Under the pieces are notes generated by a model. It was not told where the DNA came from, made no database searches, and was given only the letters and a program-made list of their open reading frames with translations. The position numbers and the translations under genes were made by a program. From positions 1 through 64,000 of the forward strand of contig NZ_JALQCW010000092.1 in the NCBI RefSeq assembly GCF_023241715.1: a stretch of DNA of 64,000 nucleotides, in the 5' to 3' direction. Origin of the DNA: Pseudomonas morbosilactucae (GTDB taxonomy: Bacteria > Pseudomonadota > Gammaproteobacteria > Pseudomonadales > Pseudomonadaceae). This document shows, piece by piece, positions 1 through 8,614 of the stretch (position 1 is the stretch's first letter; every line of letters starts with the position of its first letter).

Positions 1-72
<72 letters not shown>

Positions 73-76
73 ATAT

Positions 77-151
77 TGGCGTCCCTAGGGACTCGAACCC
101 CTGTTACCGCCGTGAAAGGGCGGGTGTCCTGGGCCACTAGACGAAGGGGAC
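77..151 (-). tRNA. tRNA-Glu (TTC), irregular
   Basis: The reverse strand begins GTCCCCTTCGTCTAGTGGCC, has anticodon loop CTTTCAC (TTC) closed by CCGCC/GGCGG, and ends GCCA with an encoded CCA. It is a glutamate tRNA of 75 nt rather than the usual 76. There is one extra C between the D-stem and the anticodon stem (ACACCCGCC against canonical ACACCGCC), and the T-stem/acceptor junction is CCCTAGGGAC instead of CCCCTAGGGGAC, so each helix loses a base. This may be a degraded copy or homopolymer error in the assembly. Confidence 0.88.
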
Positions 152-213
152 ACACGTACAACATTCACTCCCTACCGCGTTTCGCTGTGTGCTTTACGCT
201 GTAAGTGGCGCGC

Positions 214-242
214 ATTCTATGGATGGTTTGAGGGGTCGTCAA
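214..242 (-). promoter_or_regulatory. Sigma-70 promoter of the tRNA-Glu/tRNA-Gly unit
   Basis: On the minus strand TTGACG (237-242) and TAGAAT (214-219) are separated by exactly 17 bases. A GC-rich discriminator (GCGCGCC) follows, as in stringently controlled tRNA promoters. An AT-rich tract at about 248-272 lies just upstream and could act as an UP element. Confidence 0.75.
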
Positions 243-543
243 CCCCCTGATATAAATTTATTTAAATCAATGACTTCGCCGTGCTTTGCACCCGGTTCCG
301 AGATTTATGGAGCCTGGGCTTTGACGCCTGTATTCTGACCACCGACAAGACGCTATAGTCCGCAGCCGCAGATAGTGGCAATGTGCATCCATCCACAGCG
401 CTGCTATAGAGCTATATAGAGAGAAGCACCGACATCGCCATAGATAGAAGCACCGCCGCTCCGGCCGGCTCGTCGAACGGCCCTATGCGCCTATACGCTA
501 AGCCACTACACTCGCACGCGAATCCCATATCGAGGTTTTAACG
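243..543. other. Intergenic region upstream of the first CDS
   Basis: This roughly 300-base gap holds the AT-rich tract behind the tRNA promoter and, further right, a short direct repeat AGAAGCACCG (422-431 and 446-455) inside a TATAGA-rich stretch. I see no ORF, no hairpin with a T-tract and no recognisable RNA. The promoter of the 544 gene is presumably here but I cannot place it with confidence. Confidence 0.5.
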
Positions 544-1314
544 GTGACACCACTCATGATCACCCTGCTGGTAATAGCCGGGATCGCAATACTGATCGCC
601 ATTGGCTACATGAACCATGTGGTGGAAAACAACAAACTGGAAAAAGCCCGCACCAAGGTCGAACTCCAGGATCGCCTGCGCCGTTGTGGTGAGATCACCG
701 AGACCTTCCCCGGCCAGTTGATGTCGCCGAAACTCAAGCTGCTGTTGACCCGTCTGGAACTCAACGTCAATCAACGCCTGCTGAACCTGGAAAAGACCAA
801 CGCCGGTCTCAAGGCGCGGATCACCGAGCTCAACGCTCTGGTCGCCCAAGGCGAATCCATTCCGGTGAACAACCCGCCCAACCCGATCCAGACCGAAGCC
901 AAGGCCAAGGACGTACGTTTCCTGCTGGAAGCCCTGCACGGCCAAGTGACGCGGGCGGCCCACGACGGTTTCCTGCCGACCAACGAAGCCAAGTACTGGA
1001 TCAAGGAAATTCGCCACATCCTGGTGCTGCTGCACATCGAATTCTTCAACAACCTGGGCCAGCATTCCCTGCAGCAGAACCAACCCGGCCAGGCGCGCCT
1101 GGCGTTCGAGCGGGCGGTTCAATACCTGCGCAAGCAGCCGGAGCCGGCCGCCTATAAAGAACAGCTGGAATACCTGGAGAAACTCCTGGTGCGCTCCAAC
1201 GAGATGGTACTCAACAGCACCAAGCCTGTGGAAGGCGAGGTCAACCAATTGACTGAAGGCCTGAAAGTCGCCGACGCCGACGCCGACTGGAAAAAGAAAG
1301 TCATTTACGACTGA
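544..1314 (+). CDS. Conserved hypothetical, N-terminally membrane-anchored protein
   Basis: The 256-residue product starts with one hydrophobic helix (about residues 5-23), followed by a long, charged, largely helical domain with coiled-coil character (residues about 30-100). A TPR-like helical segment lies near residues 170-215 (QARLAFERAVQYL). I do not recognise a family with a known function. It is probably a single-pass inner-membrane protein with a cytoplasmic or periplasmic helical domain. The GTG at 544 has a GAGG about 8 bases upstream; an in-frame ATG at 556 is the alternative. It stands alone, convergent with the chemoreceptor gene. Confidence 0.75.
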   Translation: MTPLMITLLVIAGIAILIAIGYMNHVVENNKLEKARTKVELQDRLRRCGEITETFPGQLMSPKLKLLLTRLELNVNQRLLNLEKTNAGLKARITELNALVAQGESIPVNNPPNPIQTEAKAKDVRFLLEALHGQVTRAAHDGFLPTNEAKYWIKEIRHILVLLHIEFFNNLGQHSLQQNQPGQARLAFERAVQYLRKQPEPAAYKEQLEYLEKLLVRSNEMVLNSTKPVEGEVNQLTEGLKVADADADWKKKVIYD

Positions 1315-1325
1315 TCGAACACAAG

Positions 1326-1352
1326 GGGCTGCATCCAGCACGGATGCAGCCC
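1326..1352. terminator. Bidirectional hairpin between convergent genes
   Basis: GGGCTGCATCC (1326-1336) pairs perfectly with GGATGCAGCCC (1342-1352) around a five-base loop. It lies between the 544 gene and the convergent chemoreceptor gene. T-tracts are weak on both sides. Confidence 0.6.
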
Positions 1353-1392
1353 ACCCTGAACGACGCGACTCACCGCCCTGCCCCCTCCGCCG

Positions 1393-3357
1393 CTACAGGC
1401 GGAAATGCCCGACCATCCCCTTCAACTCCACGCCCAACTGCGCCAGCTCGATGCTCGACGCCGCATTGCCCTGCATGGCCAACGAGGACTGATCGGCGCT
1501 GGCGCGAATGCTGGTGACGCTGCGGTTGATCTCCTCGGCCACCGAACTCTGCTGCTCGGCAGCGGCAGCAATCTGCTGGTTCATCTGCTGAATCAATGAC
1601 ACTGCCGCAGCAATGCTGCCCAAGGCGCTTTCGGTCTGCAGGGCATCGCTGACGGCCAGTTTGACCAGATCGCCACTGCTGCGGATCTGTCGCACCGAGA
1701 CGTCCGCCGCCGTATGCAGGGCCTTGACCAGCCGCTCGATTTCTTCGGTGGACTGCTGGGTCCGCTTGGCCAGGGCTCGGACCTCATCGGCCACCACCGC
1801 GAACCCTCGCCCCTGCTCTCCGGCCCGAGCTGCCTCGATTGCCGCGTTGAGCGCCAGCAGGTTGGTTTGCTCGGCGACGCTCTTGATCACGCTCAACACC
1901 GTGCCGATGTTCTGGATTTCCGCGCTCAGGCTTTCGATGCTGTGGCTGGCCTGTCCCGCCGAATCGGCCAACTGCTCGATGCGTTGCATACTCTGACGCA
2001 CCACCTGCTGGCCGCTTTCGACCTTGCCATCGGCGGTTTGCGCCGCCGACGCGGCTTGTTCAGCGTTGCGCGCCACATCGTGCACCGTGGCGGTCATCTG
2101 ATTCATCGCCGTGGCCACTTGCTCGGTTTCTTCCTTCTGGCTGCTGACCTCCAGGTTGGTTTGCTCGGTCACCGCCGACAGCGACTGGGCCGAGCTGGCC
2201 AACTGTTCAATGCCGGCCTGCAAGCCGCTGACAATACCGCTCAAGCCACTGCCCATTTGCTGCATCGCCAACATCAATTGGCCGATTTCATCGCGACGGG
2301 TGACCTCGATGGTGGCGCTCAGGTCACCGGCAGCGATCTGCTGGGCGACCCGCATTACACTGCGCAGCGGCCCGACAATCAGACGCGTGATCAACCAGGC
2401 CGCCAACACCCCCACCAACAAGGCCAGGGCCGATGAACCGATGATCAACAACGCGTTCTTTTTCAGCTCGGCTTGCATCGACTGGTCTTGCGCACCATAG
2501 GCCTGGTCCACACGGTCCATCACCTGGGCGGCACGCTCGCGCAGTTGTTGATAAACCTGCTTTTCCTGGGCCAACAGGCCGGTGTATTCACCCAGCTTCT
2601 CGCCAAACCCGGCGATGTGCCCAGACACCTCATTGAGCACCGTCTGATAGCCGGCGTCCTTGACCGCAGTTTTCAATTGCTCGACCTGGGCCAGGGCCTG
2701 ATCGGCCTGTTCGATCTTGCCTTGCTCGGCCTCTTCATCGCCCTTGCGGCTTTGGTCGAGGCGCACCCGCGCTTCGTTCATGGCCTGGAGCATCAAGCGC
2801 GACACCTGGCTGACTTGGTTGGCCTGCTCGATAAACTCCGCCCCCTCTTTGCCCTGGGACTCCTTGAGGGTGTAAGTGCCGTCGTCGGCCAACCCCGCCT
2901 GCAGCACATCCAGGTTATTGGCCACGCTGGACACCGACCAACTGGCCATCTCCAGCGCCAGGTCCTTGGCCTGGGTCAGGTCGACGAACTCATCGAACGC
3001 CTTGCGATACGCCGCCAAGGCCTGCTCCACATCCACCATGGCCGGCTCGTTCGCCGCTGACTGCTGTTTGAGCTCCACCGCCTGGGCCAACAACCCATCC
3101 ACACTTGCATGCAAGGCATCCACGGTCTTGGCATCGCTCTGCAGGGCGTACTCCTGCTCCAGCAAGCGCAGTTTGAGCACGCCGCTGTTCAGTGCTGACA
3201 TCTGCTTGAGGCCATCGAAACGCTGACTGATGGTTTGCAACGACCAGACACCAATGGCCGCCACCAGCGCCGTCAGCAGCAGGACCAGGGCAAAACCGAT
3301 GGCCAGCTTCTTGGCCATGCCGAGGTTGGCAAAACGTCCGTTCGTGGGCGAATTCAT
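1393..3357 (-). CDS. Methyl-accepting chemotaxis protein, HBM-type sensor domain
   Basis: A transmembrane chemoreceptor of 654 residues. It has a short cytoplasmic tail, TM1 (about residues 17-40), a roughly 260-residue all-helical periplasmic region, TM2, HAMP, and the long cytoplasmic signalling hairpin with the invariant tip (EQTNLLALNAAIEAARAGE). The periplasmic region is about twice the size of a four-helix-bundle sensor and looks like the helical bimodular (HBM) domain of P. putida McpS, which binds TCA intermediates; the ligand here is unknown. The C-terminus (GMVGHFRL) lacks a CheR-docking pentapeptide. Start chosen at MNSPTNGR; an upstream in-frame ATG at 3399 also has a plausible ribosome binding site. 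Confidence 0.92.
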   Translation of the reverse strand: MNSPTNGRFANLGMAKKLAIGFALVLLLTALVAAIGVWSLQTISQRFDGLKQMSALNSGVLKLRLLEQEYALQSDAKTVDALHASVDGLLAQAVELKQQSAANEPAMVDVEQALAAYRKAFDEFVDLTQAKDLALEMASWSVSSVANNLDVLQAGLADDGTYTLKESQGKEGAEFIEQANQVSQVSRLMLQAMNEARVRLDQSRKGDEEAEQGKIEQADQALAQVEQLKTAVKDAGYQTVLNEVSGHIAGFGEKLGEYTGLLAQEKQVYQQLRERAAQVMDRVDQAYGAQDQSMQAELKKNALLIIGSSALALLVGVLAAWLITRLIVGPLRSVMRVAQQIAAGDLSATIEVTRRDEIGQLMLAMQQMGSGLSGIVSGLQAGIEQLASSAQSLSAVTEQTNLEVSSQKEETEQVATAMNQMTATVHDVARNAEQAASAAQTADGKVESGQQVVRQSMQRIEQLADSAGQASHSIESLSAEIQNIGTVLSVIKSVAEQTNLLALNAAIEAARAGEQGRGFAVVADEVRALAKRTQQSTEEIERLVKALHTAADVSVRQIRSSGDLVKLAVSDALQTESALGSIAAAVSLIQQMNQQIAAAAEQQSSVAEEINRSVTSIRASADQSSLAMQGNAASSIELAQLGVELKGMVGHFRL

Positions 3358-3511
3358 GGCACGCAGTCCCCTTCCAGTCCCCAATGGCAACCCAGCCATT
3401 TTCTAGTCCTGAAGAGTCGCAACGCCGCGTGCCAGAGCACAAGTCTCTGGCGTCGGAATAATGGCAAAAAGCTACGCCCTGGTCGCTTTCAGGACGGTCG
3501 AGGTCGATTCG

Positions 3512-3543
3512 ATAAAATTCGGTGCCCGGCTGGCACCGGGCAC
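3512..3543 (-). terminator. Terminator of the SDR gene
   Basis: GTGCCCGG (3522-3529) and CCGGGCAC (3536-3543) form an 8-bp stem. Read on the minus strand it is followed by GAATTTTATC, just past the stop of the SDR gene. Confidence 0.65.
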
Positions 3544-3562
3544 TCAAGAGGTTGGGCCGTCT

Positions 3563-4324
3563 TCAGATCGCCGTGGCGCCGCCGTCCACCGCCAGCGCAT
3601 GCCCGGTGGTAAAGGCCGCACCGTCACTGCACAGGTAGAGCACCGCCGCTGCGATTTCCTCGACGCGACCGATGCGCCCCACCGGGTGCATGGCGGCCGC
3701 AAAGTCCGCTTTGCGCGGATCAGCCTCATGGGCACGGCGGAACATATCGGTATCGATCACCGCCGGGCACACGGCATTCACGCGGATGTTCTTCTTCGCA
3801 TATTCGATGGCCGCCGACTTGGTCAGGCCAATCACCGCATGCTTGGAGGCCGCATAAATGCTCATCTTCGGCGCCGCCCCCAAACCCGCCACCGAGGCGG
3901 TGTTGACGATGGCGCCCGCGCCCTGGGCCAGCAACAGCGGCAACTGGTGCTTCATGCACAGCCAGACGCCCTTGACGTTGACCGCCATAATTGCGTCGAA
4001 CTCATCCAGCGTACCGTCGGCCAACTTGCCCTTTTCGATCTCGATGCCGGCGTTGTTGAAGGCATAGTCGAGCCGACCGTAGGCGCTGAGGGTCTGCGCC
4101 ATCAGGTTCTGCACCTCGCTCTCTAGGGTCACGTTGCAGCTCACGAACACGGCGTCGCCCCCGGCGCCACGAATCAACTCCACCGTGCCCTCGCCGCCGG
4201 CGACATCCAGGTCCGCCACCACCACTTTCAAGCCTTCGGCGGCAAACGCCAAGGCCGTAGCCCGGCCGATGCCGTTGGCAGCCCCGGTCACCAGGGCAAC
4301 CTCGCCAGAAAACGTCATGCTCAT
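3563..4324 (-). CDS. Short-chain dehydrogenase/reductase
   Basis: A 253-residue classical SDR. The Rossmann glycine motif is TGAANGIG near residue 14, followed by the NNAG motif and the YAASKHA active-site Tyr/Lys, and it ends in a GHALAVDGG C-terminal strand typical of the family. It should oxidise or reduce a secondary alcohol/ketone with NAD(P). An aspartate after beta-2 (VVADLD) suggests NAD preference. The substrate cannot be read from sequence. It is divergent from the CurA-like reductase, with a PsrA-like palindrome between them, hinting at a lipid- or acyl-linked role. Confidence 0.88.
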   Translation of the reverse strand: MSMTFSGEVALVTGAANGIGRATALAFAAEGLKVVVADLDVAGGEGTVELIRGAGGDAVFVSCNVTLESEVQNLMAQTLSAYGRLDYAFNNAGIEIEKGKLADGTLDEFDAIMAVNVKGVWLCMKHQLPLLLAQGAGAIVNTASVAGLGAAPKMSIYAASKHAVIGLTKSAAIEYAKKNIRVNAVCPAVIDTDMFRRAHEADPRKADFAAAMHPVGRIGRVEEIAAAVLYLCSDGAAFTTGHALAVDGGATAI

Positions 4325-4400
4325 TGCTCAACTCCTCGATGGGATGCTTCAAATCATGCCGGGCCATCTAGCCACAGGCGCGGACGCGGCGGCAGCACTA

Positions 4401-4416
4401 TCAAACGGCCGTTTGA
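4401..4416. promoter_or_regulatory. Perfect palindrome, candidate PsrA/TetR-type operator
   Basis: TCAAACGGCCGTTTGA is a perfect 16-bp inverted repeat between the divergent SDR and CurA-like genes. It fits the published Pseudomonas PsrA consensus (C/G)AAAC-N4-GTTT(G/C). PsrA is a TetR-family repressor that responds to long-chain fatty acyl groups. Binding here is inferred only. Confidence 0.55.
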
Positions 4417-4559
4417 GTGCTTATGGGTCTGAGTGATAAAAGCACCGGTCTCACCATCACGCCACTGGATTGGCCCTTATTCGCTGCATCAGCAAACCTT
4501 GCGGCGGACGGCGCGAGGGTCTATCAACTAAGGCTTCTTTTCCCCCTTGAGTGCCTGCC

Positions 4560-5564
4560 ATGACGACCCAGATCAATCGCCAGTTCCTGCTCGCCAAACG
4601 CCCTGTCGGCGCGGCCACCCGCGAGACCTTCAACTATCAGGAAGTGGCGGTCGGCGAACCGGCGGCCGGGCAGATTCTGGTGCACAACCAGTACCTGTCC
4701 CTGGACCCGGCCATGCGCGGCTGGATGAATGAAGGCAAGTCCTACATCCCGCCGGTGGGCATTGGCGAAGTGATGCGCGCCCTGGGCGTGGGCCAGGTCA
4801 TTGCGTCGAACCACCCGGGCTTTGCCGTGGGCGATTACGTCAACGGCGCCTTGGGGGTGCAGGATTATTTCCTCGGTGAGCCCCGGGGCTTCTACAAGGT
4901 CGATCCCAAGCTGGCGCCCCTGCCCCGCTACCTCTCGGCGCTGGGCATGACCGGCATGACCGCCTACTTCGCCCTGCTGGATGTCGGCGCGCCCAAGGCC
5001 GGCGACACCGTGGTGCTCTCCGGCGCCGCCGGGGCCGTGGGCAGCATTGCCGGGCAGATCGCCAAGATCAAAGGCTGCCGGGTGATCGGCATCGCCGGCG
5101 GCCAGGACAAATGCAAGTTCCTCATCGATGAACTGGGTTTCGACGGCGCCATCGACTACAAGAGCGAAGACGTGCATGCCGGGCTCAAGCGTGAATGCCC
5201 GAAAGGCGTCGATGTGTATTTCGATAACGTCGGCGGCGACATTCTCGACGCCGTGCTCAGCCGCCTGGCCCTCAAGGCCCGGGTGGTGATCTGCGGCGCT
5301 ATCAGCCAGTACAACAACAAGGAAGCGATCAAGGGCCCGGCCAACTACCTGTCACTGCTGGTCAACCGCGCGCGCATGGAAGGTTTTGTGGTGATGGACT
5401 ACGCCAGCCAGTTTGCCGCGGCCGGGCAAGAGATGGCCGGCTGGATGGCCAAGGGGCAGCTCAAGAGCAAGGAAGACATCGTCGAAGGCCTGGAGACATT
5501 CCCCGAGACCCTGATGAAACTGTTCAGCGGAGAGAACTTCGGCAAGCTGGTGCTGAAAGTCTGA
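4560..5564 (+). CDS. NADP-dependent MDR oxidoreductase, CurA/leukotriene B4 dehydrogenase-like
   Basis: A 334-residue zinc-independent medium-chain dehydrogenase/reductase of the family that reduces activated alkenes (curcumin reductase CurA, LTB4 dehydrogenase, YncB). Seen here are the N-terminal MDR domain (LDPAMRGWMNE), the nucleotide-binding AAGAVGS motif, and DVYFDNVGGDIL, a hallmark of this subgroup. Zinc ligands of alcohol dehydrogenases are absent. ATG at 4560 is preferred over the in-frame GTG at 4551. The gene is divergent from the SDR. Confidence 0.88.
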   Translation: MTTQINRQFLLAKRPVGAATRETFNYQEVAVGEPAAGQILVHNQYLSLDPAMRGWMNEGKSYIPPVGIGEVMRALGVGQVIASNHPGFAVGDYVNGALGVQDYFLGEPRGFYKVDPKLAPLPRYLSALGMTGMTAYFALLDVGAPKAGDTVVLSGAAGAVGSIAGQIAKIKGCRVIGIAGGQDKCKFLIDELGFDGAIDYKSEDVHAGLKRECPKGVDVYFDNVGGDILDAVLSRLALKARVVICGAISQYNNKEAIKGPANYLSLLVNRARMEGFVVMDYASQFAAAGQEMAGWMAKGQLKSKEDIVEGLETFPETLMKLFSGENFGKLVLKV

Positions 5565-5567
5565 ACC

Positions 5568-5659
5568 TGTAGAAGCCGGCTTGCCGGTGATCCGCAACGG
5601 CGGCCGGAAAGGGCCGCCAACCGCTAAACCGCTATCGCCGGCAAGCCGGCTCCTACAAG
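5568..5659. repeat. Inverted pair of Pseudomonas REP elements
   Basis: TGTAGAAGCCGGCTTGCCGGTGA and its inverted partner (ATCGCCGGCAAGCCGGCTCCTAC) flank a GC-rich spacer containing its own GGCGGCC..GGCCGCC inverted repeat. This is the typical REPIN layout, lying between the convergent CurA-like gene and pyrF. Confidence 0.85.
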
Positions 5660-5668
5660 GGAGGCGTG

Positions 5669-6370
5669 TTACAGGGCCAGTTCGGCGACGACGTCAGCCA
5701 AGGCCTTGGCCGGGTCGGCTGCCTGGCTGATCGGACGGCCGATCACCAGGTAGTCGGAACCGGCATCCAGCGCCTGACGCGGGGTCAGAATGCGCCGCTG
5801 GTCGTCCTGGGCGCTGCCCGCCGGACGGATTCCCGGGGTCACCAGTTGCAGGGACGGATGAGCGGCTTTCAGCGCCTGGGCTTCCAGGGCCGAGCACACC
5901 AGGCCGTCCATGCCGGCTTTTTGCGCCAAAGCCGCCAGGCGCAACACTTGCTCCTGAGGCTCGATGTCCAGGCCGATACCGGCCAGGTCTTCACGCTCCA
6001 TGCTGGTCAGCACAGTGACGCCAATCAGCAACGGCTTGGGCCCGCTGCGCTGGTCCAACACCTCGCGGCAAGCGGCCATCATGCGCAGGCCACCGGAGCA
6101 ATGCACATTGACCATCCACACGCCCATCTCCGCCGCCGCCTTGACCGCCATGGCCGTGGTGTTGGGAATGTCGTGGAATTTCAGGTCGAGGAACACTTCG
6201 AAACCCTTGTCCCGCAGGGTGCCGACAATCTCGGCGGCACAGCTGGTGAACAGTTCCTTGCCGACTTTGACCCGGCACAGTTTCGGGTCCAGCTGATCAG
6301 CCAGTTTCAGTGCGGCGTCACGGGCAGGGAAATCCAGGGCGACGATGATAGGAGTCTGGCAGGCGGACAT
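5669..6370 (-). CDS. pyrF: Orotidine 5'-phosphate decarboxylase
   Basis: The last enzyme of UMP synthesis, decarboxylating OMP in the cytoplasm. The 233-residue protein has the conserved DLKFHDIPNT active-site segment (Lys and Asp of the catalytic K-D network), the IVALDFP first strand and a C-terminal DYLVIGRPI phosphate-binding loop. Length matches bacterial PyrF. The start at MSACQTPI is chosen because this is where the family begins; an in-frame ATG six codons upstream is unlikely. It is monocistronic and convergent with the CurA-like gene. Confidence 0.97.
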   Translation of the reverse strand: MSACQTPIIVALDFPARDAALKLADQLDPKLCRVKVGKELFTSCAAEIVGTLRDKGFEVFLDLKFHDIPNTTAMAVKAAAEMGVWMVNVHCSGGLRMMAACREVLDQRSGPKPLLIGVTVLTSMEREDLAGIGLDIEPQEQVLRLAALAQKAGMDGLVCSALEAQALKAAHPSLQLVTPGIRPAGSAQDDQRRILTPRQALDAGSDYLVIGRPISQAADPAKALADVVAELAL

Positions 6371-6685
6371 GAAGGGGCTCTCAGGCAAGTCGAAATCGGC
6401 GCGGATTGTAGCGCAAGCGACGGCGCTCCGGGACCCGATGATCGGTAAATCATGCTCAGCGGCAACTGTGGAGAGTGACGGTTCGAAAAAAAGCCACGGC
6501 CTCCGGGCCTTTGTGTCAGTTCAGATACACTTCCGACACGCCCACAACAATCGCGCCAGCTACCCTCGCCAGCCGCAACACCCCCGAACAGCACTTCCAG
6601 CCCCCCGGCCGGACGCCTATGCTGAAGCCACAACCCCGCAGCCCATCTTTGTGGTTGGCAGCCAACCTGGCAGATCATCGCACCC
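6371..6685. other. Intergenic region, pyrF to two-component operon
   Basis: A 315-base gap between divergent genes. I see no ORF with coding character, no strong hairpin and no convincing promoter hexamers. It presumably holds the promoters for pyrF and the response regulator. Confidence 0.4.
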
Positions 6686-7450
6686 ATGCACAACACTCCA
6701 GCTCCTCTCAACGACGATCAAAAAGCCCCCGTCAGCGGTGATGACAAACGCTGGAACACCCGCGCGCTGATCGTCGACGATGATGTTCCGATCCGAGAAT
6801 TGCTGATCGACTACCTGGCCCGTTTCAATATCCACGCCAGCGGCGTCACCGATGGCGCGGCCATGCGCCTGGCCCTGCAGGCCGAACACTTCGACGTGGT
6901 GGTGCTCGACCTGATGCTGCCGGGTGAAGACGGCCTGTCCCTGTGCCGCTGGCTGCGCACCGAGTCGGACATTCCGATCCTCATGCTCACCGCCCGTTGC
7001 GAACCCACCGACCGCATCATCGGCCTGGAACTGGGTGCCGACGACTACATGGCCAAGCCCTTCGAGCCCCGGGAATTGGTGGCCCGTATCCAGACCATCC
7101 TGCGCCGGGTCCGTGATGACCGTAGCGAACAGCGGGCCAATATCCGCTTCGACAACTGGCGCCTGAACAGCGTCCTGCGCCAGCTGATCTCCGCCGATGG
7201 CCTGGTGGTCCCGCTGTCCAACGCCGAATTCCGCCTGCTCTGGGTGTTTATCGAACGGCCCCGCCGGGTGCTGAGCCGCGAACAACTGCTGGACGCCGCC
7301 CGCGGTCGCTCCATCGAAGCCTTCGATCGCAGCATCGACCTGCTGGTGTCGCGCCTGCGGCAAAAGCTCGGTGACGACCCCAAATCCCCACAGTTGATCA
7401 AGACCGTGCGCGGTGAGGGTTACCTGTTCGACGCCCGAGACATCGGCTGA
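6686..7450 (+). CDS. OmpR-family response regulator
   Basis: A 254-residue DNA-binding response regulator. An unusually long N-terminal tail of about 25 residues precedes the receiver domain (RALIVDDD acidic pocket, phosphoacceptor Asp75 in VVVLDLMLP, Lys124 in YMAKPF). A winged-helix OmpR/PhoB domain follows (LLDAARGR recognition region, KTVRGEGYLF wing). Its stop overlaps the start of the kinase gene by one base (TGATG), so the two are translationally coupled partners. Targets are unknown; the adjacent EF-hand gene is the obvious candidate. Confidence 0.93.
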   Translation: MHNTPAPLNDDQKAPVSGDDKRWNTRALIVDDDVPIRELLIDYLARFNIHASGVTDGAAMRLALQAEHFDVVVLDLMLPGEDGLSLCRWLRTESDIPILMLTARCEPTDRIIGLELGADDYMAKPFEPRELVARIQTILRRVRDDRSEQRANIRFDNWRLNSVLRQLISADGLVVPLSNAEFRLLWVFIERPRRVLSREQLLDAARGRSIEAFDRSIDLLVSRLRQKLGDDPKSPQLIKTVRGEGYLFDARDIG

Positions 7451-8502
7451 TGCGCGGGCGTTTCGATACGCTGTTCGGCCGCCTGTACGGGGTGCTGCTG
7501 ATCGCGATCGTACTCGCCCATTTGCTCGGCTACCTGTGGTTCCAGCATTACGGACCACCGCCTCCCCCACCGCCCTACCCACACACCGCCGGGCAAGCCG
7601 AAGGGCAACGTGCGGCGCCCGGGCCACAGCCTGGAACCCGTCCGCCGAGGCCCTGGTTCGGTGGCCCGGTGGTGCCGCTGACGATTCAGATCATTTCCCT
7701 GGTAATTGCCGCCTGGTACGGCGCCAAGTTGCTGACCCGGCCAATCCAGCGCCTCAGCGACGCCGCCGAGCGCCTCAGCGAAAACCTCAACAGCGAGCCC
7801 CTCGACGAATCCGGCCCGCGGGAAGCGCGGCAGGCGGCCCATACCTTCAACCTGATGCAACGACGGATACGCGAACAGGTGCAGCAACGCGGGCGTATGC
7901 TCGGTGCCGTATCCCATGACCTGCGCACGCCCCTGTCGCGCCTCAAGCTGCGCCTGGAACAGATCGAAGACAGCAAATTGCAGGGCCAGATGCGCCAGGA
8001 CCTCGACGACATGATCAGCATGCTCGACGCCACTCTGAGCTACCTGCACGAACAGCGCACCAGCGAAGCCCAGCAATGGATGGACGTGCAGGCGCTGGTG
8101 GAGTCGCTGAGCGAAAACGCCCAGGACCAGGGGGCCGATGTCCAGGTCAGCGGCCACTGCGCGCCCCTGCAAGTGCAGCCCATGGCGCTGCGTTCCTGCG
8201 TCAACAACCTGCTGGACAACGCCCTGCGTTATGCCGGCCACGCCCTGATCACCCTTGAAGACAGCCGCGATCACCTGGTGATCCGGGTCATCGACCGCGG
8301 GCCGGGGATCGCCGCCGACAAACGTGAAGCGGTGTTCGAACCCTTCTATCGCCTGGAAGGCTCGCGCAACCGCAATTCCGGCGGCGTCGGCCTGGGCATG
8401 ACCATTGCTCGCGAAGCCGCGGGGCGCCTGGGGGGCGAGCTCAGCCTGGAAGAAACCCCGGGCGGCGGCCTGACGGCCGTGGTGTTTCTGCCCCGGGCCT
8501 GA
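7450..8502 (+). CDS. Sensor histidine kinase with proline-rich periplasmic loop
   Basis: A 350-residue EnvZ-like inner-membrane kinase. It has TM1 (about 12-32), a short periplasmic loop (33-73) containing a run of seven prolines and more Pro/Gly/Arg, TM2 (about 75-92), HAMP, the phosphoacceptor His156 in VSHDLRTP, and N, G1 and G2 boxes (NNLLDNALRY, DRGPGIA, GVGLGMTI). The loop is too small to hold a folded ligand domain, so it may sense the membrane, ions or a partner protein. It pairs with the regulator just upstream. Confidence 0.93.
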   Translation: MRGRFDTLFGRLYGVLLIAIVLAHLLGYLWFQHYGPPPPPPPYPHTAGQAEGQRAAPGPQPGTRPPRPWFGGPVVPLTIQIISLVIAAWYGAKLLTRPIQRLSDAAERLSENLNSEPLDESGPREARQAAHTFNLMQRRIREQVQQRGRMLGAVSHDLRTPLSRLKLRLEQIEDSKLQGQMRQDLDDMISMLDATLSYLHEQRTSEAQQWMDVQALVESLSENAQDQGADVQVSGHCAPLQVQPMALRSCVNNLLDNALRYAGHALITLEDSRDHLVIRVIDRGPGIAADKREAVFEPFYRLEGSRNRNSGGVGLGMTIAREAAGRLGGELSLEETPGGGLTAVVFLPRA

Positions 8503-8614
8503 GGCCGATGTGTGCAGCCGGCTACAAAGCCCACATACCCAGGACAAATCGGCCCCTGAGGCTGCATAAGCCGGTACACCCACCGGCCTTATCCATCCGC
8601 AGGGAGTGAGCCCC

